DNA of 54,767 nt from Kitasatospora cheerisanensis KCTC 2395 (GTDB taxonomy: Bacteria > Actinomycetota > Actinomycetes > Streptomycetales > Streptomycetaceae): positions 6,385,415 to 6,440,181 of the forward strand of contig NZ_KK853997.1 of the NCBI RefSeq assembly GCF_000696185.1, read 5' to 3'. Shown here one piece after another: positions 42,481 to 51,035 of this stretch. Under the pieces are notes generated by a model, which was not told the DNA's origin, did not search any database, and saw only the letters and a list, made by a program, of their open reading frames with translations. Each line of letters opens with the position of its first letter. Position 1 is the first letter of the stretch. Both the position numbers and the translations under genes were made by a program.

Positions 42481-43386
42481 CGGGATTCTCCTGCCAGGTA
42501 TTCGACGCTGTCGGCGGTGAGTTCCATGAACGCGGACTCCAAGGAGGCCGCGTCGGTGGCCAGTTCGCGCAGCCGCAGACCGTGCCGGTGGGCCAGCTCG
42601 CCGACCGCGTCCGCGTCCAGGCCGGTCACCACCAGCCGCTCCTCGCCGTCCGGCCGGACCTGCCCGCCCGCCCGGTCAGCACCGCGGCCAGCGCGCCCGC
42701 GTCCGGCGTGCGGACCGTGACGCTGCTGCCCCGGCCGCGGGCCGCGAACGCGGACAGCGACTCGTCGGCGATCAGCCGGCCCCGGCCGACCACGACCAGG
42801 TGGTCGGCGGTGTGCTCCATCTCGCTCATCAGATGGCTGGAGACGAACACCGTCCGCCCCTCGGCGGCCAGCCGCCGGAACAGGCCGCGCACCCAGCGCA
42901 CGCCCTCCGGATCCAGCCCGTTCAACGGCTCGTCGAACAGCAGCACCGGCGGGTCGCCGAGCAGCGCCGCCGCGATGCCCAGCCGCTGCTTCATGCCCAG
43001 CGAGAAGCCGCCGATCCGCCGCCGGGCCACGGCCGCCAGCCCGACCTCCTCCAGCACCTCCTCCACCCGCCGCAGCGGAATCGCGTTGCTCCGCGCCAGC
43101 ACCCCCAGGTGCGCGGCCGCGGTGCGCCCGCCGTGCACGTCCGAGGCGTCGAGCAGCGCACCGGCGTGCCGCAGCCCGCGCGGGTGGTCCCGGAAGGACC
43201 GGCCCGCACGGTGACACTGCCGCCGGTCGGCGCGTTCAGCCCGATGATCATTCGTAGCGTGGTGCTCTTGCCGGCCCCGTTCGGGCCGAGGAAACCGGTG
43301 ACCCGGCCCGGGCGGACGGTGAAGGTCAGGCCGTCGACGGCAAGCGTGCTGCCGTAGCGCTTGGTGAGTTCATTGACTTCGATCAC
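42477..43386 (-). CDS. ABC transporter ATP-binding protein (two frameshifts)
   Basis: The likely start is GTG at 43386 (VIEVNELTKRYGS). Two -1 losses in G runs (plus-strand C runs at 43203-43205 and 42671-42673) break the frame. Restored length is about 303 aa, normal for this family. Walker A is GPNGAGKSTT, the signature region FSLGMKQRLGIA, Walker B VLLFDEPLNGLDPEG and the H-loop VSSHLMSEM. The C-terminal ~85 residues (LVVTGLDADAVGEL, LESAFMEL) are the usual accessory part of drug-export ATPases. It pairs with the overlapping permease. The divergent kinase/regulator pair may control it. Confidence 0.8.
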
Positions 43387-43507
43387 GTGGACCACCGTGC
43401 CGTGACCGGCCGTCGTCCCGCGTCGGCGCAGCACTGACACCTGCTCGGGCCGGTGTCGACCCGGGTTGTACGCCCCCGGTCCGACGCACCGCCCGCACCC
43501 CGCTGGC

Positions 43508-43513
43508 TACCAT
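43508..43513 (+). promoter_or_regulatory. -10 element for a probably leaderless histidine kinase mRNA
   Basis: TACCAT fits the actinobacterial TANNNT -10 and ends 6 bp before ATG 43520. No ribosome site precedes this ATG. Transcription would begin at or next to the A of the ATG, giving a leaderless message. Confidence 0.4.
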
Positions 43514-43519
43514 CACCCC

Positions 43520-44717
43520 ATGCCCGTTCACCCGCCCTCCCTGCTCGGACGCGTGACACCCGGTGGCTGGGCGGCACTGGCCTGGACGGCCGGCCTCGCC
43601 TACTCCTTCGTGGTGCTGGTCCGCCTGCCCGGCGAATCGCGCGCCGACCGCTACCGCGGCGTGTGGCTCGCCGACGGCAACCAACAGGCGCTCCTCATCT
43701 GCGTGGTGGCCTCGCTCGCCGGCTGCGCACTGCTGCGCCGCCGCCCGCTGACCGCCCTCGGGCTGCTGCTGGCCGGCACGGTGTTCGGCGCGTTCGCGAT
43801 GCACTCCAGCGTGATCGACGTCCCGCTGGTGCTGGGCGTGGACGTGGCGCTCTGGTACATCGCCGCGCACCTGCCGCGCCGTCGGACCGTCCTCGCCTCG
43901 GTGCTCGCCGCCCTCGTGCTCACCGGCTACCCGATCGGACGGGTCCTGGTCGGCTTCGTCATCGGCACCTCCACCGCGCTCGCCGTGCTGCTGACCGCGG
44001 CCGTCGCCGTCCTGCTCGGCAACTCGGCGGGGCCGCCCGCCGGCACGCCGCCGAGCTCGGCGAGAACGCCGCCGCCCGCGCCGTGGCCGGCGAACGGCTG
44101 CGCATCGCCCGGGAGTTGCACGACATGGTCGCGCACAGCATCGGCATCGTCGCCCTCCAGGCCGGCGCCGCCCGGCTGGTCCTCGACACCCAGCCGGAGG
44201 CCGCCCGGGAGGCGCTCGGCCAGGTCGAGACCGCCAGTCGCGAAACCCTCTCCGGCCTGCGCCGGATGCTCGTCGCGCTGCGCGCCGCCGAGGACGACGC
44301 CGAGACCCCGGCCCCGCTCGCCCCGGCCCCGGCCTCGCCGACCTCGACCGGCTCGCCGCCGCCACCACGGCCGCCGGCGTCGCCGTCGACCTCCGCCGGG
44401 ACGGCGCCTGGTCCGCGCTGCCGCCCGAGGTCGACCTCGCGGCCTACCGGGTCGTCCAGGAAGCCCTCACCAACGTGGTCCGGCACGCCGGCGCCCGGTC
44501 CTGCCGGGTGACCGTCGACTGCGGGGAGACCGACGTGTCCATCGAGGTGCTCGACGGCGGCGGCCTGCGCGCCACCCAGCCCGGCGGCGCGGGCTTCGGC
44601 CTGCTCGGCATGAAGGAACGCGTCGCCCTGCTGCACGGCTCCTTCACGGCCGGGCCGCGAGCCGCCGGCGGCTTCCGGGTCGCCGCCACCCTGCCGCTCC
44701 CGGCCGGTGCCCGATGA
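43520..44717 (+). CDS. NarL-type sensor histidine kinase (two frameshifts)
   Basis: ATG 43520 opens a protein with four to six membrane segments (~20-165; for example ALLICVVASLAGCALL and VLASVLAALVLTGYPI). A lost G near 44030 and a lost C near 44330 shift frame 2-1-3. Restored length is about 399 aa. The dimerisation/phosphoacceptor region is RIARELHDMVAHSIGIVALQ, with His in ELHDMVAH (HisKA_3). The ATPase part has VVQEALTNVVRHAGA and GFGLLGMKERVALL. Its stop overlaps the regulator ATG. It lies divergent to the ABC exporter, the usual place for a cell-envelope-stress or drug-sensing kinase. Confidence 0.8.
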
Positions 44718-45376
44718 CCGTCCGCCTCCTGCTGGTCGACGACCAGCCGCTGATCCGGGCCGCGCTCTCCATGGTGGTCAAGGACGCCCCCGACCTGGAG
44801 ATCGCCGGCGAGGCCGGCACCGGCGACGAAGCGGTGCGCCTGGCCGCCGAGTTGGCGCCCGACGTGGTCGTGATGGACATCCGGATGCCCGGCATGGACG
44901 GCATCGAGGCCACCCGCCGGATCACCGCCTCCGGCTCCACCGCCCACGTCCTCGTCCTCACCACCTTCGACGACGACGAGTACGTCTACGGCGCGCTGCG
45001 CGCGGGCGCGTCCGGCTTCCTGGTCAAGGACATGGGCCTGGAAGAGATCATCGCCGCCGTCCGGGTGGTCGCCGCGGGCGACGCCCTGATCGCCCCGCGC
45101 GTCACCCGCCGCCTGATCGCCGAACTCACCTCCCGCCCCGCACCCGGCAGTTCACGCCCCCCACTGGCCCTGACCGCCATCACCGAACGCGAACGCGAAG
45201 TCCTCACCCTGATCGGCCGCGGCCTCTCCAACACCGAGATCGCCGAGCACCTCCACCTCAGCATCGCCACCGTCAAGACCTACGTCACCCGCCTCCTCTC
45301 CAAACTCGACGCCCGCGACCGCGTCCACCTGGTGATCCTCGCCTACGAGTCGGGCCTGGCAACCACCGCCCGCTGA
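44714..45376 (+). CDS. NarL/FixJ-family response regulator
   Basis: The gene encodes 220 aa and its ATG overlaps the kinase stop (ATGA). The receiver domain has LLLVDDQPLIR, phosphoacceptor Asp in VVVMDIRMPGMDG (~residue 55), the conserved Thr in VLTTFDDD and Lys in GFLVKDM. A LuxR-type helix-turn-helix follows: LTEREREVLTLIGRGLSN-type sequence with TVKTYVTRLLSKL. Frame is intact. It probably controls the divergent ABC exporter genes and itself. Confidence 0.92.
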   Translation: MTVRLLLVDDQPLIRAALSMVVKDAPDLEIAGEAGTGDEAVRLAAELAPDVVVMDIRMPGMDGIEATRRITASGSTAHVLVLTTFDDDEYVYGALRAGASGFLVKDMGLEEIIAAVRVVAAGDALIAPRVTRRLIAELTSRPAPGSSRPPLALTAITEREREVLTLIGRGLSNTEIAEHLHLSIATVKTYVTRLLSKLDARDRVHLVILAYESGLATTAR

Positions 45377-45433
45377 GCACTCGGAAGGCCGTCAGCAGCG
45401 CTCGGAGGCCGGCCAGGGCGGTCGGGGCGTGGG

Positions 45434-46690
45434 TCAGTGGGAGGGGCGGTCGTCGATGACCTGGCGGAGTTTGCCGGTGCGGGGGTTGGTGACGAGGTCG
45501 GCGCGCGGGACCCATTCGATCTGGAGGGGGTGGATGGCGCCGGCGGCGACCTCGGCTTCGTAGGTGGGGCGGGCGGCGAGGACGGCGCGGCGGAGGGTCT
45601 CGGCGAGGTCCGGCGGGGGCGGGGCGGTGTGGCCGAGGCGGATGATCAGGCCGTCGCGGCCGGACCAGCGGCGCTGGACGAGCTGCATGCCGGTGATGTG
45701 GTGCCCGGGGTCGTGGGCGAGCAGCACGTCGCGGACCTGCTCGGTGGGCATGGAGACGATGCCGACGCGGGCGCCCTCGCCGGAGCGGCCCAGGAGCCGG
45801 AAGCGGTCGCAGTGGGAGTCGACCCATTCGGCGCGGTCGCCCGCCGGGTAGCGCAGGATCGGGACCAGGGTGCGGAACAGGTTGGTGACCACCACCCGCC
45901 CGGGGACGCCCGGTTCGGTGATCGGCTCGCCGGTGGCCTCGTCGATCAGCTCGACCACCGTCCGCCCCGGGAACGCCCGGTGGACGCGCAGGTCCTCGCC
46001 GGCGGGCACCGGTCCGGCGACCAGGCCGGCGTCCACGGAGGCGTAGCCGATGGAGGACAGCGCGGCCTTCGGGAAGGCCGAACGCAGCAGCGGGCGCAGG
46101 TCGTTGAACAGGATGTCGCCGCCGAACAGGACCAGTTCGACCTGCGGGGCGGGCCGGCCCTGCGCGAGCAGGGTCTCGGCGACGGAGGACAACTTCATCG
46201 GCTCGCCGGCCAGCACGTCCGCCCCGAAGCCGTGGATCACCTCGGCGACGAAGTCGTCGGGCGCGGTCCCGATCGGCAGGCGGACGTTGTCGACCGGCGC
46301 GTGGTGCAGGGCGTTCTCGATGAAGACGAAGCCGCTGTAGAACTCGCCGGCGCGGAACAGGTTGGCGACCTTCTGCCCGGGTCTGAGCCCGGCGTCGACC
46401 AGGCCGGCGCCGAACGCCCGGACGGAGTCGACGTGCTCCTCGCGGGTCCACGGGGAGAACTTGGGCGCGCCGGTGGTGCCGCCGGACTTGAAGACGCAGG
46501 CATCGGTGAGCGGGGCGGTCAACAGCCGGTTGCCGGGCCAGGAGTTGGCGGCCCAGAACGCCTCCTGGTCGACGACGGGCAGCTGGGTGAGCGAGCCGAC
46601 CACGGCCGGTACCTCGCGGTACAGCTCGGCGTAGAACGGCGAATGGGCGCGGGCGTGGTCGACCAGGGCGTGAAGTGGCTTGGCGGGCAC
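45434..46690 (-). CDS. PaaK/CoF-synthetase-like AMP-forming ligase (last gene of the minus-strand operon)
   Basis: The gene encodes 418 aa from GTG 46690, with GGGAG about 10 bases upstream and 19 nt after the SDR stop. It has the phenylacetate-CoA ligase layout: N-terminal HARAHSPFYAELYREVP, P-loop FKSGGTTGAPKFSPWT (usual SSGTTG replaced by SGGTTG), AKAALSSIGYASVDAG-like central strands, and PILRYPAGDRAEWV. The end, TNPRTGKLRQVIDDR, has a C-terminal Lys. It should activate a carboxylate as an adenylate and pass it to CoA or an amine. The substrate is unknown. It is one of three adenylate-forming enzymes in this operon. Confidence 0.75.
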   Translation of the reverse strand: MPAKPLHALVDHARAHSPFYAELYREVPAVVGSLTQLPVVDQEAFWAANSWPGNRLLTAPLTDACVFKSGGTTGAPKFSPWTREEHVDSVRAFGAGLVDAGLRPGQKVANLFRAGEFYSGFVFIENALHHAPVDNVRLPIGTAPDDFVAEVIHGFGADVLAGEPMKLSSVAETLLAQGRPAPQVELVLFGGDILFNDLRPLLRSAFPKAALSSIGYASVDAGLVAGPVPAGEDLRVHRAFPGRTVVELIDEATGEPITEPGVPGRVVVTNLFRTLVPILRYPAGDRAEWVDSHCDRFRLLGRSGEGARVGIVSMPTEQVRDVLLAHDPGHHITGMQLVQRRWSGRDGLIIRLGHTAPPPPDLAETLRRAVLAARPTYEAEVAAGAIHPLQIEWVPRADLVTNPRTGKLRQVIDDRPSH

Positions 46691-46709
46691 GGTGGTTGCT
46701 CCCGGGGAG

Positions 46710-47549
46710 TCAGGGGGTGGGGGAGAGGCCGATCCAGTCCTGGGCGAGGCGCTGGACGGTGCGGCCGTCTCGGTCGGCGAGTTTCACGGCGAGGTAGTCG
46801 GCGGCCCAGGCGCCGGCCGGGATGCGGAACGGCGGCCGCTCCTCGGCCAGCGCGCGCAGCACCGCGGCGGCGACCTCCGCGGCGGGCTGCCCGGCGTCCG
46901 CCCAGTTCCGTCCGAGCCGGTCGACGTAGGCGGCGAAGGTGCCCGCGTACGGGCCCGAAGCGGCCTGCACGGTGGTCCGGTCGACGTCCGGGAAGTGCCC
47001 GAACCGGGTGTCGGGCACGTAGCCGGGGACGAGGACGGAGACGTGCACGCCGTGCGCGGCGGCCACCGGGGCGAGCGCCTCCATGAAGCCCTCGACGGCG
47101 AACTTGGCCGCGCAGTACGCCTCGTTGAAGGGCTGGCCGACCACGCCGTGCACGCTGCCGATGGTCAGCAGCCGGCCGCCGGAGGCGCGCAGCAGCGGCA
47201 TCGCGGCGCGCGAAACGGCCACCGTGCCGAAGAAGTTGACGTCCAGGTTGGCGCGCAGCGCTGCCGAGGTGGACATCTCCAGCGTCGGGTCGGAGTTGGA
47301 GATCCCGGCGTTGTTGACCAGCGCGTCCAGCCGGTCGAGGCCGGCGAAGCAGCGGGCGATCGACTCCTCGTCGGTGACGTCCAGGCGGCGGACCAGGGCG
47401 TCGGGCGCGGCGGCCCGCAGGGCGTCCGCGCGTTCCGGGTCGCGGACGGTGGCGAGCACCGTCCAGCCGGCCCGGCTCGCGGCAGCCGCGGTGGCCAGCC
47501 CGATGCCGGAGGAGCAGCCGGTGATCAGGACGGTGCGACGGTCCGTCAC
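46710..47549 (-). CDS. Short-chain dehydrogenase/reductase
   Basis: The gene encodes 279 aa; GTG 47549 overlaps the MFS stop (GTGA). Classical SDR motifs are present: TGCSSGIGLA for NAD(P) binding, NNAGIS, catalytic Ser in IGSVHG and YCAAK. The C-terminus is long, with FPDVDRTTVQ and RPPFRIPAGAWA as in the retinol-dehydrogenase/FabG-like group. It would reduce a ketone or oxidise an alcohol in the cluster product pathway. Confidence 0.88.
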   Translation of the reverse strand: MTDRRTVLITGCSSGIGLATAAAASRAGWTVLATVRDPERADALRAAAPDALVRRLDVTDEESIARCFAGLDRLDALVNNAGISNSDPTLEMSTSAALRANLDVNFFGTVAVSRAAMPLLRASGGRLLTIGSVHGVVGQPFNEAYCAAKFAVEGFMEALAPVAAAHGVHVSVLVPGYVPDTRFGHFPDVDRTTVQAASGPYAGTFAAYVDRLGRNWADAGQPAAEVAAAVLRALAEERPPFRIPAGAWAADYLAVKLADRDGRTVQRLAQDWIGLSPTP

Positions 47550-48829
47550 GAGGCGGCCTCCGCGAGCTCGGTGGCGCCGTCCGCGGCCTTCGGCAGGCCG
47601 GCGTCCATCCGGGCCTGGACGCCGAGCGCCGGGAGGAAGGAGCAGGCGGCGAGCAGGGTGCCGCCGACCATGGTCCAGCGGGCCGCGTCGAGGACGCCGA
47701 GCGGGCCGGTGAGCAGCGAGACGGCGAGGCCGCCGGCCAGTGCGGCCAGCGGGATGACGCCCCAGGTCGCGGTGCGGAACGCGGCGTGCATGACGCCCTG
47801 GTGCTGCGCGGACATCCGGGACTGCCGGGCGGGCGCGGAGCACACGTTGATGCAGGACATGAAGAAGCCGTAGCAGCCCATGGTGACGGCGATGACCGGC
47901 CCGGCGGGCAGCGCGGGCGCGGCCAGCACGCCCAGGCCGACCAGGCAGTGCAGCAGCAGCGCCCAGGCCAGCGTCCGCCCGATGCCGAGCCGCCCGCCGA
48001 TCCTCGGCGCGACGAGCGCGCCGAGCAGCGCGCCGACCGCGCCCGCCGACATCGCGGCGCCGAACGCGCCGACGGTGACGCCCAGGCCGCGGTAGGCGAA
48101 CACCGGCAGCACGGTGACGAACACCGGCCCGCCGGAGTTCAGCGTGACGGCGGCCAGCACCACCCGGCGCAGCACCGGGTCCTGCCAGTTGAGGCGGAAG
48201 CCCAGGGTGAGGCGCTGCCACACCGAGCCCTGCGCGACGGTGCGTCCGCCCCACGGCCGCATCCAGCGGAAGCAGGCCGCGGAGACCAGGTAGCTGGCGG
48301 CGTCGACCAGCAGCGAGGCGGCGCCGAGGGCGCTGTACAGGGCAGCCGCGATCGACGGCCCGGCGACCTCGGCGACCGAGCCGCTGCCCTCCAACCGCGA
48401 GTAGGCGCGCACCAGGTGCGGCTGCTCGACCACGGCCGGCACCGCCACCAGGTAGCCGACGTTGAAGAAGATGGTGGCGCCGGACACCGCCGCGACGCAG
48501 CAGAACAGCAGCGGCGTGGAGAGGAAGCCCAGCCAGTACGCGACGGGGATGACGGCGACCGCGACCAGCCGGACCAGGTCGCAGACCAGCAGCGTCAGCC
48601 GCTTGTCCCAGCGGTCCACCAGCACGCCCGCGACCGGGCCGAGCAGCGGAATGCCCAGGTACTGGGCCATCGCGACGATGCCGACCTGGAACGCCGAGGC
48701 GTGCAGCACGAAGATCATCAGGGTGGGGACGACGAACACCGTCACCCGGTCGCCGATGCTGGACACCGACTTCCCGACCCAGAACAGGTCGAAGGCCCGG
48801 CCGAGTTGCTCGGGCGCGCGCAGCTTCAC
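47546..48829 (-). CDS. MFS exporter (EntS-like)
   Basis: The gene encodes 427 aa with about twelve hydrophobic segments. ATG 48829 overlaps the preceding ligase stop by 4 nt. VGKSVSSIGDRVTVFVVP and AGVLVDRWDKRLTLLVCDLVR are typical of the EntS-like MFS group; DRWDKR is the loop 2-3 motif. A C-terminal tail ELAEAAS follows. It probably exports the product of the operon and so may also give self-protection. Confidence 0.85.
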   Translation of the reverse strand: MKLRAPEQLGRAFDLFWVGKSVSSIGDRVTVFVVPTLMIFVLHASAFQVGIVAMAQYLGIPLLGPVAGVLVDRWDKRLTLLVCDLVRLVAVAVIPVAYWLGFLSTPLLFCCVAAVSGATIFFNVGYLVAVPAVVEQPHLVRAYSRLEGSGSVAEVAGPSIAAALYSALGAASLLVDAASYLVSAACFRWMRPWGGRTVAQGSVWQRLTLGFRLNWQDPVLRRVVLAAVTLNSGGPVFVTVLPVFAYRGLGVTVGAFGAAMSAGAVGALLGALVAPRIGGRLGIGRTLAWALLLHCLVGLGVLAAPALPAGPVIAVTMGCYGFFMSCINVCSAPARQSRMSAQHQGVMHAAFRTATWGVIPLAALAGGLAVSLLTGPLGVLDAARWTMVGGTLLAACSFLPALGVQARMDAGLPKAADGATELAEAAS

Positions 48830-50040
48830 GAGGCCTCCCGGACCACGAAGCCCGCGGTCTTCCCGGTGCGCTCGTTGCCGAGCAGCGCGTCCACCACCCG
48901 GACCCGGACCTGCTCCGGGTCGTGCACGAAGGCGGTGCTCAAGGTGACGGTGGCGGACAGCAGTTCACGCCGCAGCGCCTCCGGGTCGGGAAGTTCGCCG
49001 AGCACCAGGACGTCCACCTGCCGGGCCCGGCCGCCCTGTTCGGTGATCACCACCTGGGCGCGGACCACGCCCGGCTCGCGCTCCACCCGGGCCAGCAGCT
49101 CGTCCACGTGCAGGCCCAGGCCGCGCACCTGCACCACGTTGTCGCGGCGGCCCAGCACCCGCATCGCCGGGCCTGGCCGGCCGCACCCGCAGACCGTCAA
49201 CTCGCCCGCGTCGCCGGTGCGGTAGCGCAGCACCGGGTTGAGCATCGCCGGGTCGAGCGAGGTGAAGTCCAGCAGTCCGCCGTCCCCGACGTGCACCAGC
49301 TGGTGCGGGAACGGGTGGAAGGTGTCCGCCGGGCACTCCGGGGAGTTGGCGCCCACTACCCAGGTCTCGGTGGAGCCGAACATGCCGTGCCGCCGGGCCT
49401 TCGGCGCGACCACCGCCAAGTCCTCCTCCAGCTGCGGCTGCCAGGCCTCGCCCAGCCACAACACCTTGCGCAGCGACGGGAGTTCGATCCCGGCCGCGCG
49501 GGCGTGCGCGAACCACAGCCGCAGCACGCTCGGGGTGCCGCCGATCGCGGTGACCCCCCGGTCGGCGAGGAACCCCAGCCACTGCGGGTACTCCGCGGAG
49601 GTCACCGAGCCCAGTGCGATCACCCGGCAGCCGCACAGGTCGGCCAGCCCCGCCGCGAGGAAGTGCGCGCCCCACATCCGGCCCGCACCCCAGGCGTTGA
49701 CGAAGACGTCCGCGCGGTCCAGCGGACGCCAGTGCTCGAACACCTTCGCCATGTAGAAGCCCGTCGGCGCGTAGCCGAGCTTCGGCGCACCCGTCGAACC
49801 GCCGCTCTGGAACAGCCAGGTGGCGCCGTGCGCCGCCGCGGGATCCAGCCGGGCGAGCGCCGTGTTCAGGTCGTCCTTGGCCAGCGGCGGCAGCTCCGCC
49901 AGCTCGGCCAGCGAGCCGGGCGGCCGCGCCTGCGCGTACCGGTCGCCGAACTCCGGTACGGAGCGCAGCAGTTGCAGCGTCCGGCGGGCCACCGCGAGAC
50001 CGCCGGCGGCCTGCGCCTCGGTGAGCGAGAAACTCGTCAT
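48826..50040 (-). CDS. PaaK/CoF-synthetase-like AMP-forming ligase
   Basis: The gene encodes 404 aa with 4-nt overlaps on both sides. P-loop is FQSGGSTGAPKLGYAP, again SGG rather than SSG. Other family features are FVNAWGAGRMWGAHF, KVLWLGEAWQPQLEE, GMFGSTETWVVGAN, NPVLRYRTGDAGEL and a C-terminal GNERTGKTAGFVV with a candidate catalytic Lys. CGCGRPGPAM adds a small Cys pair. Coenzyme F390 synthetase-like ligases activate acids without a carrier protein. The substrate is unknown. It is homologous to, but clearly divergent from, the ligase at 45434-46690. Confidence 0.75.
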   Translation of the reverse strand: MTSFSLTEAQAAGGLAVARRTLQLLRSVPEFGDRYAQARPPGSLAELAELPPLAKDDLNTALARLDPAAAHGATWLFQSGGSTGAPKLGYAPTGFYMAKVFEHWRPLDRADVFVNAWGAGRMWGAHFLAAGLADLCGCRVIALGSVTSAEYPQWLGFLADRGVTAIGGTPSVLRLWFAHARAAGIELPSLRKVLWLGEAWQPQLEEDLAVVAPKARRHGMFGSTETWVVGANSPECPADTFHPFPHQLVHVGDGGLLDFTSLDPAMLNPVLRYRTGDAGELTVCGCGRPGPAMRVLGRRDNVVQVRGLGLHVDELLARVEREPGVVRAQVVITEQGGRARQVDVLVLGELPDPEALRRELLSATVTLSTAFVHDPEQVRVRVVDALLGNERTGKTAGFVVREAS

Positions 50041-51035
50041 CGGCGGGCGCCCCCGTCCGCGAGGAACGCCGAATGCGCGTCCCGGTAGGCCGCGAACCGG
50101 GCCCGGGTGACGTCCCGCTGGACCGAGCGGTCCGGGTCGTCGAAGTCCGGGGCGATCACCCCGTCCGGCTCCAGCTCGGAGAACCAGAACCGCTCGCCGT
50201 CGTGCAGGAAGTCCACGCAGAAGAACGGGATCGCCAGCTTCTTCGCGAAGTACCCGGTGGCGTCCGCGAGTTCGGCCGGGACCGGGCAGAACTCCATCGA
50301 GCCGCCCCGGCTCGCGTTCGCCACCGGCGACCCCGCCTCCGGGGTGCGCCGCAGCGCCGCGTACGGCTTCCCGCCGATCACGTACACCCGGTAGTCGACC
50401 GTGCCGTCCCCCAGGTACGGCTGCGCCACCAGCGTGGTGTCACCGCCCTGCGCGAGGCTGGCCAGCCCCCGCACGTCCTCCCGCGAACGGGCCAGGCAGA
50501 TCCCGCCGCCGCCGCACCAGCCGGCCGGCTTCACGATCGCCGGGAACGCCAAGCCGTCCAGCGCCGCCTCGTACTGGTGCTTCGACACGTCCCGGCCCGA
50601 GCCGATCCGCACCGAGGGGATCGGCGGCACCGGCGAGTCCGCCAGGAACAGCACCGTCGCCAGCTTGTCGTTGCCCAGCAGCGACACCTGCGCCGGGAAC
50701 GGCAGGTAGAACCCGGCCTGCTCCAGCACCGTGCACAGCGAGAGCTGGTTGAACACGTCCATCGACTGGTACGGCAGCGAGTACAGCGCCGTGATGAACA
50801 GGGTGTCCTCGGGCGTGACCGGCCGGTCCTCCAGGTACACCCGCGGCCGGCCCGGGTCGGTGCCGTCCACTGTCACCGCCTCCGGCGCGTGCCGGGACCA
50901 CTCCATGCCCATCCCGGCGGCGACCTCCGCGAACACGTCCCAGAAGTAGTGCTTCCACATCGCCCCCGACCGGGTCGACTCCCGGTCCGGGAAGATCCAG
51001 ACCATCCGGCGCAACGGCGCCGACGCCTCGCTCAC
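50037..51035 (-). CDS. ATP-grasp ligase
   Basis: The gene encodes 332 aa. GTG 51035 overlaps the radical SAM stop (GTGA), and the ligase after it begins within its stop codon. The fold is visible in order: MVWIFPDRESTRSG, GNDKLATVLFLADSP, ATP-binding AFPAIVKPAGWCGGGGICLA, hinge LVAQPYLGDGTVDYRVYVIGG and metal-binding FWFSELEPDGVIAPDFDD. ATP-grasp enzymes join a carboxylate, as acyl phosphate, to an amine or thiol. Here it is the best candidate for amide-bond formation, perhaps with the aminomutase product. The internal ATG at 51002 is an alternative start. Confidence 0.8.
   Translation of the reverse strand: MSEASAPLRRMVWIFPDRESTRSGAMWKHYFWDVFAEVAAGMGMEWSRHAPEAVTVDGTDPGRPRVYLEDRPVTPEDTLFITALYSLPYQSMDVFNQLSLCTVLEQAGFYLPFPAQVSLLGNDKLATVLFLADSPVPPIPSVRIGSGRDVSKHQYEAALDGLAFPAIVKPAGWCGGGGICLARSREDVRGLASLAQGGDTTLVAQPYLGDGTVDYRVYVIGGKPYAALRRTPEAGSPVANASRGGSMEFCPVPAELADATGYFAKKLAIPFFCVDFLHDGERFWFSELEPDGVIAPDFDDPDRSVQRDVTRARFAAYRDAHSAFLADGGARR

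Noticed and set aside
43466..43519. Upstream extension of the sensor kinase
   Set aside because: The added residues are His/Pro-rich without motif. ATG 43520 directly follows a good -10 for a leaderless start.
45377..45433. Terminator between the response regulator and the PaaK-like gene
   Set aside because: The segment has a direct repeat (AGC[AG]CTCGGA) but no convincing hairpin.
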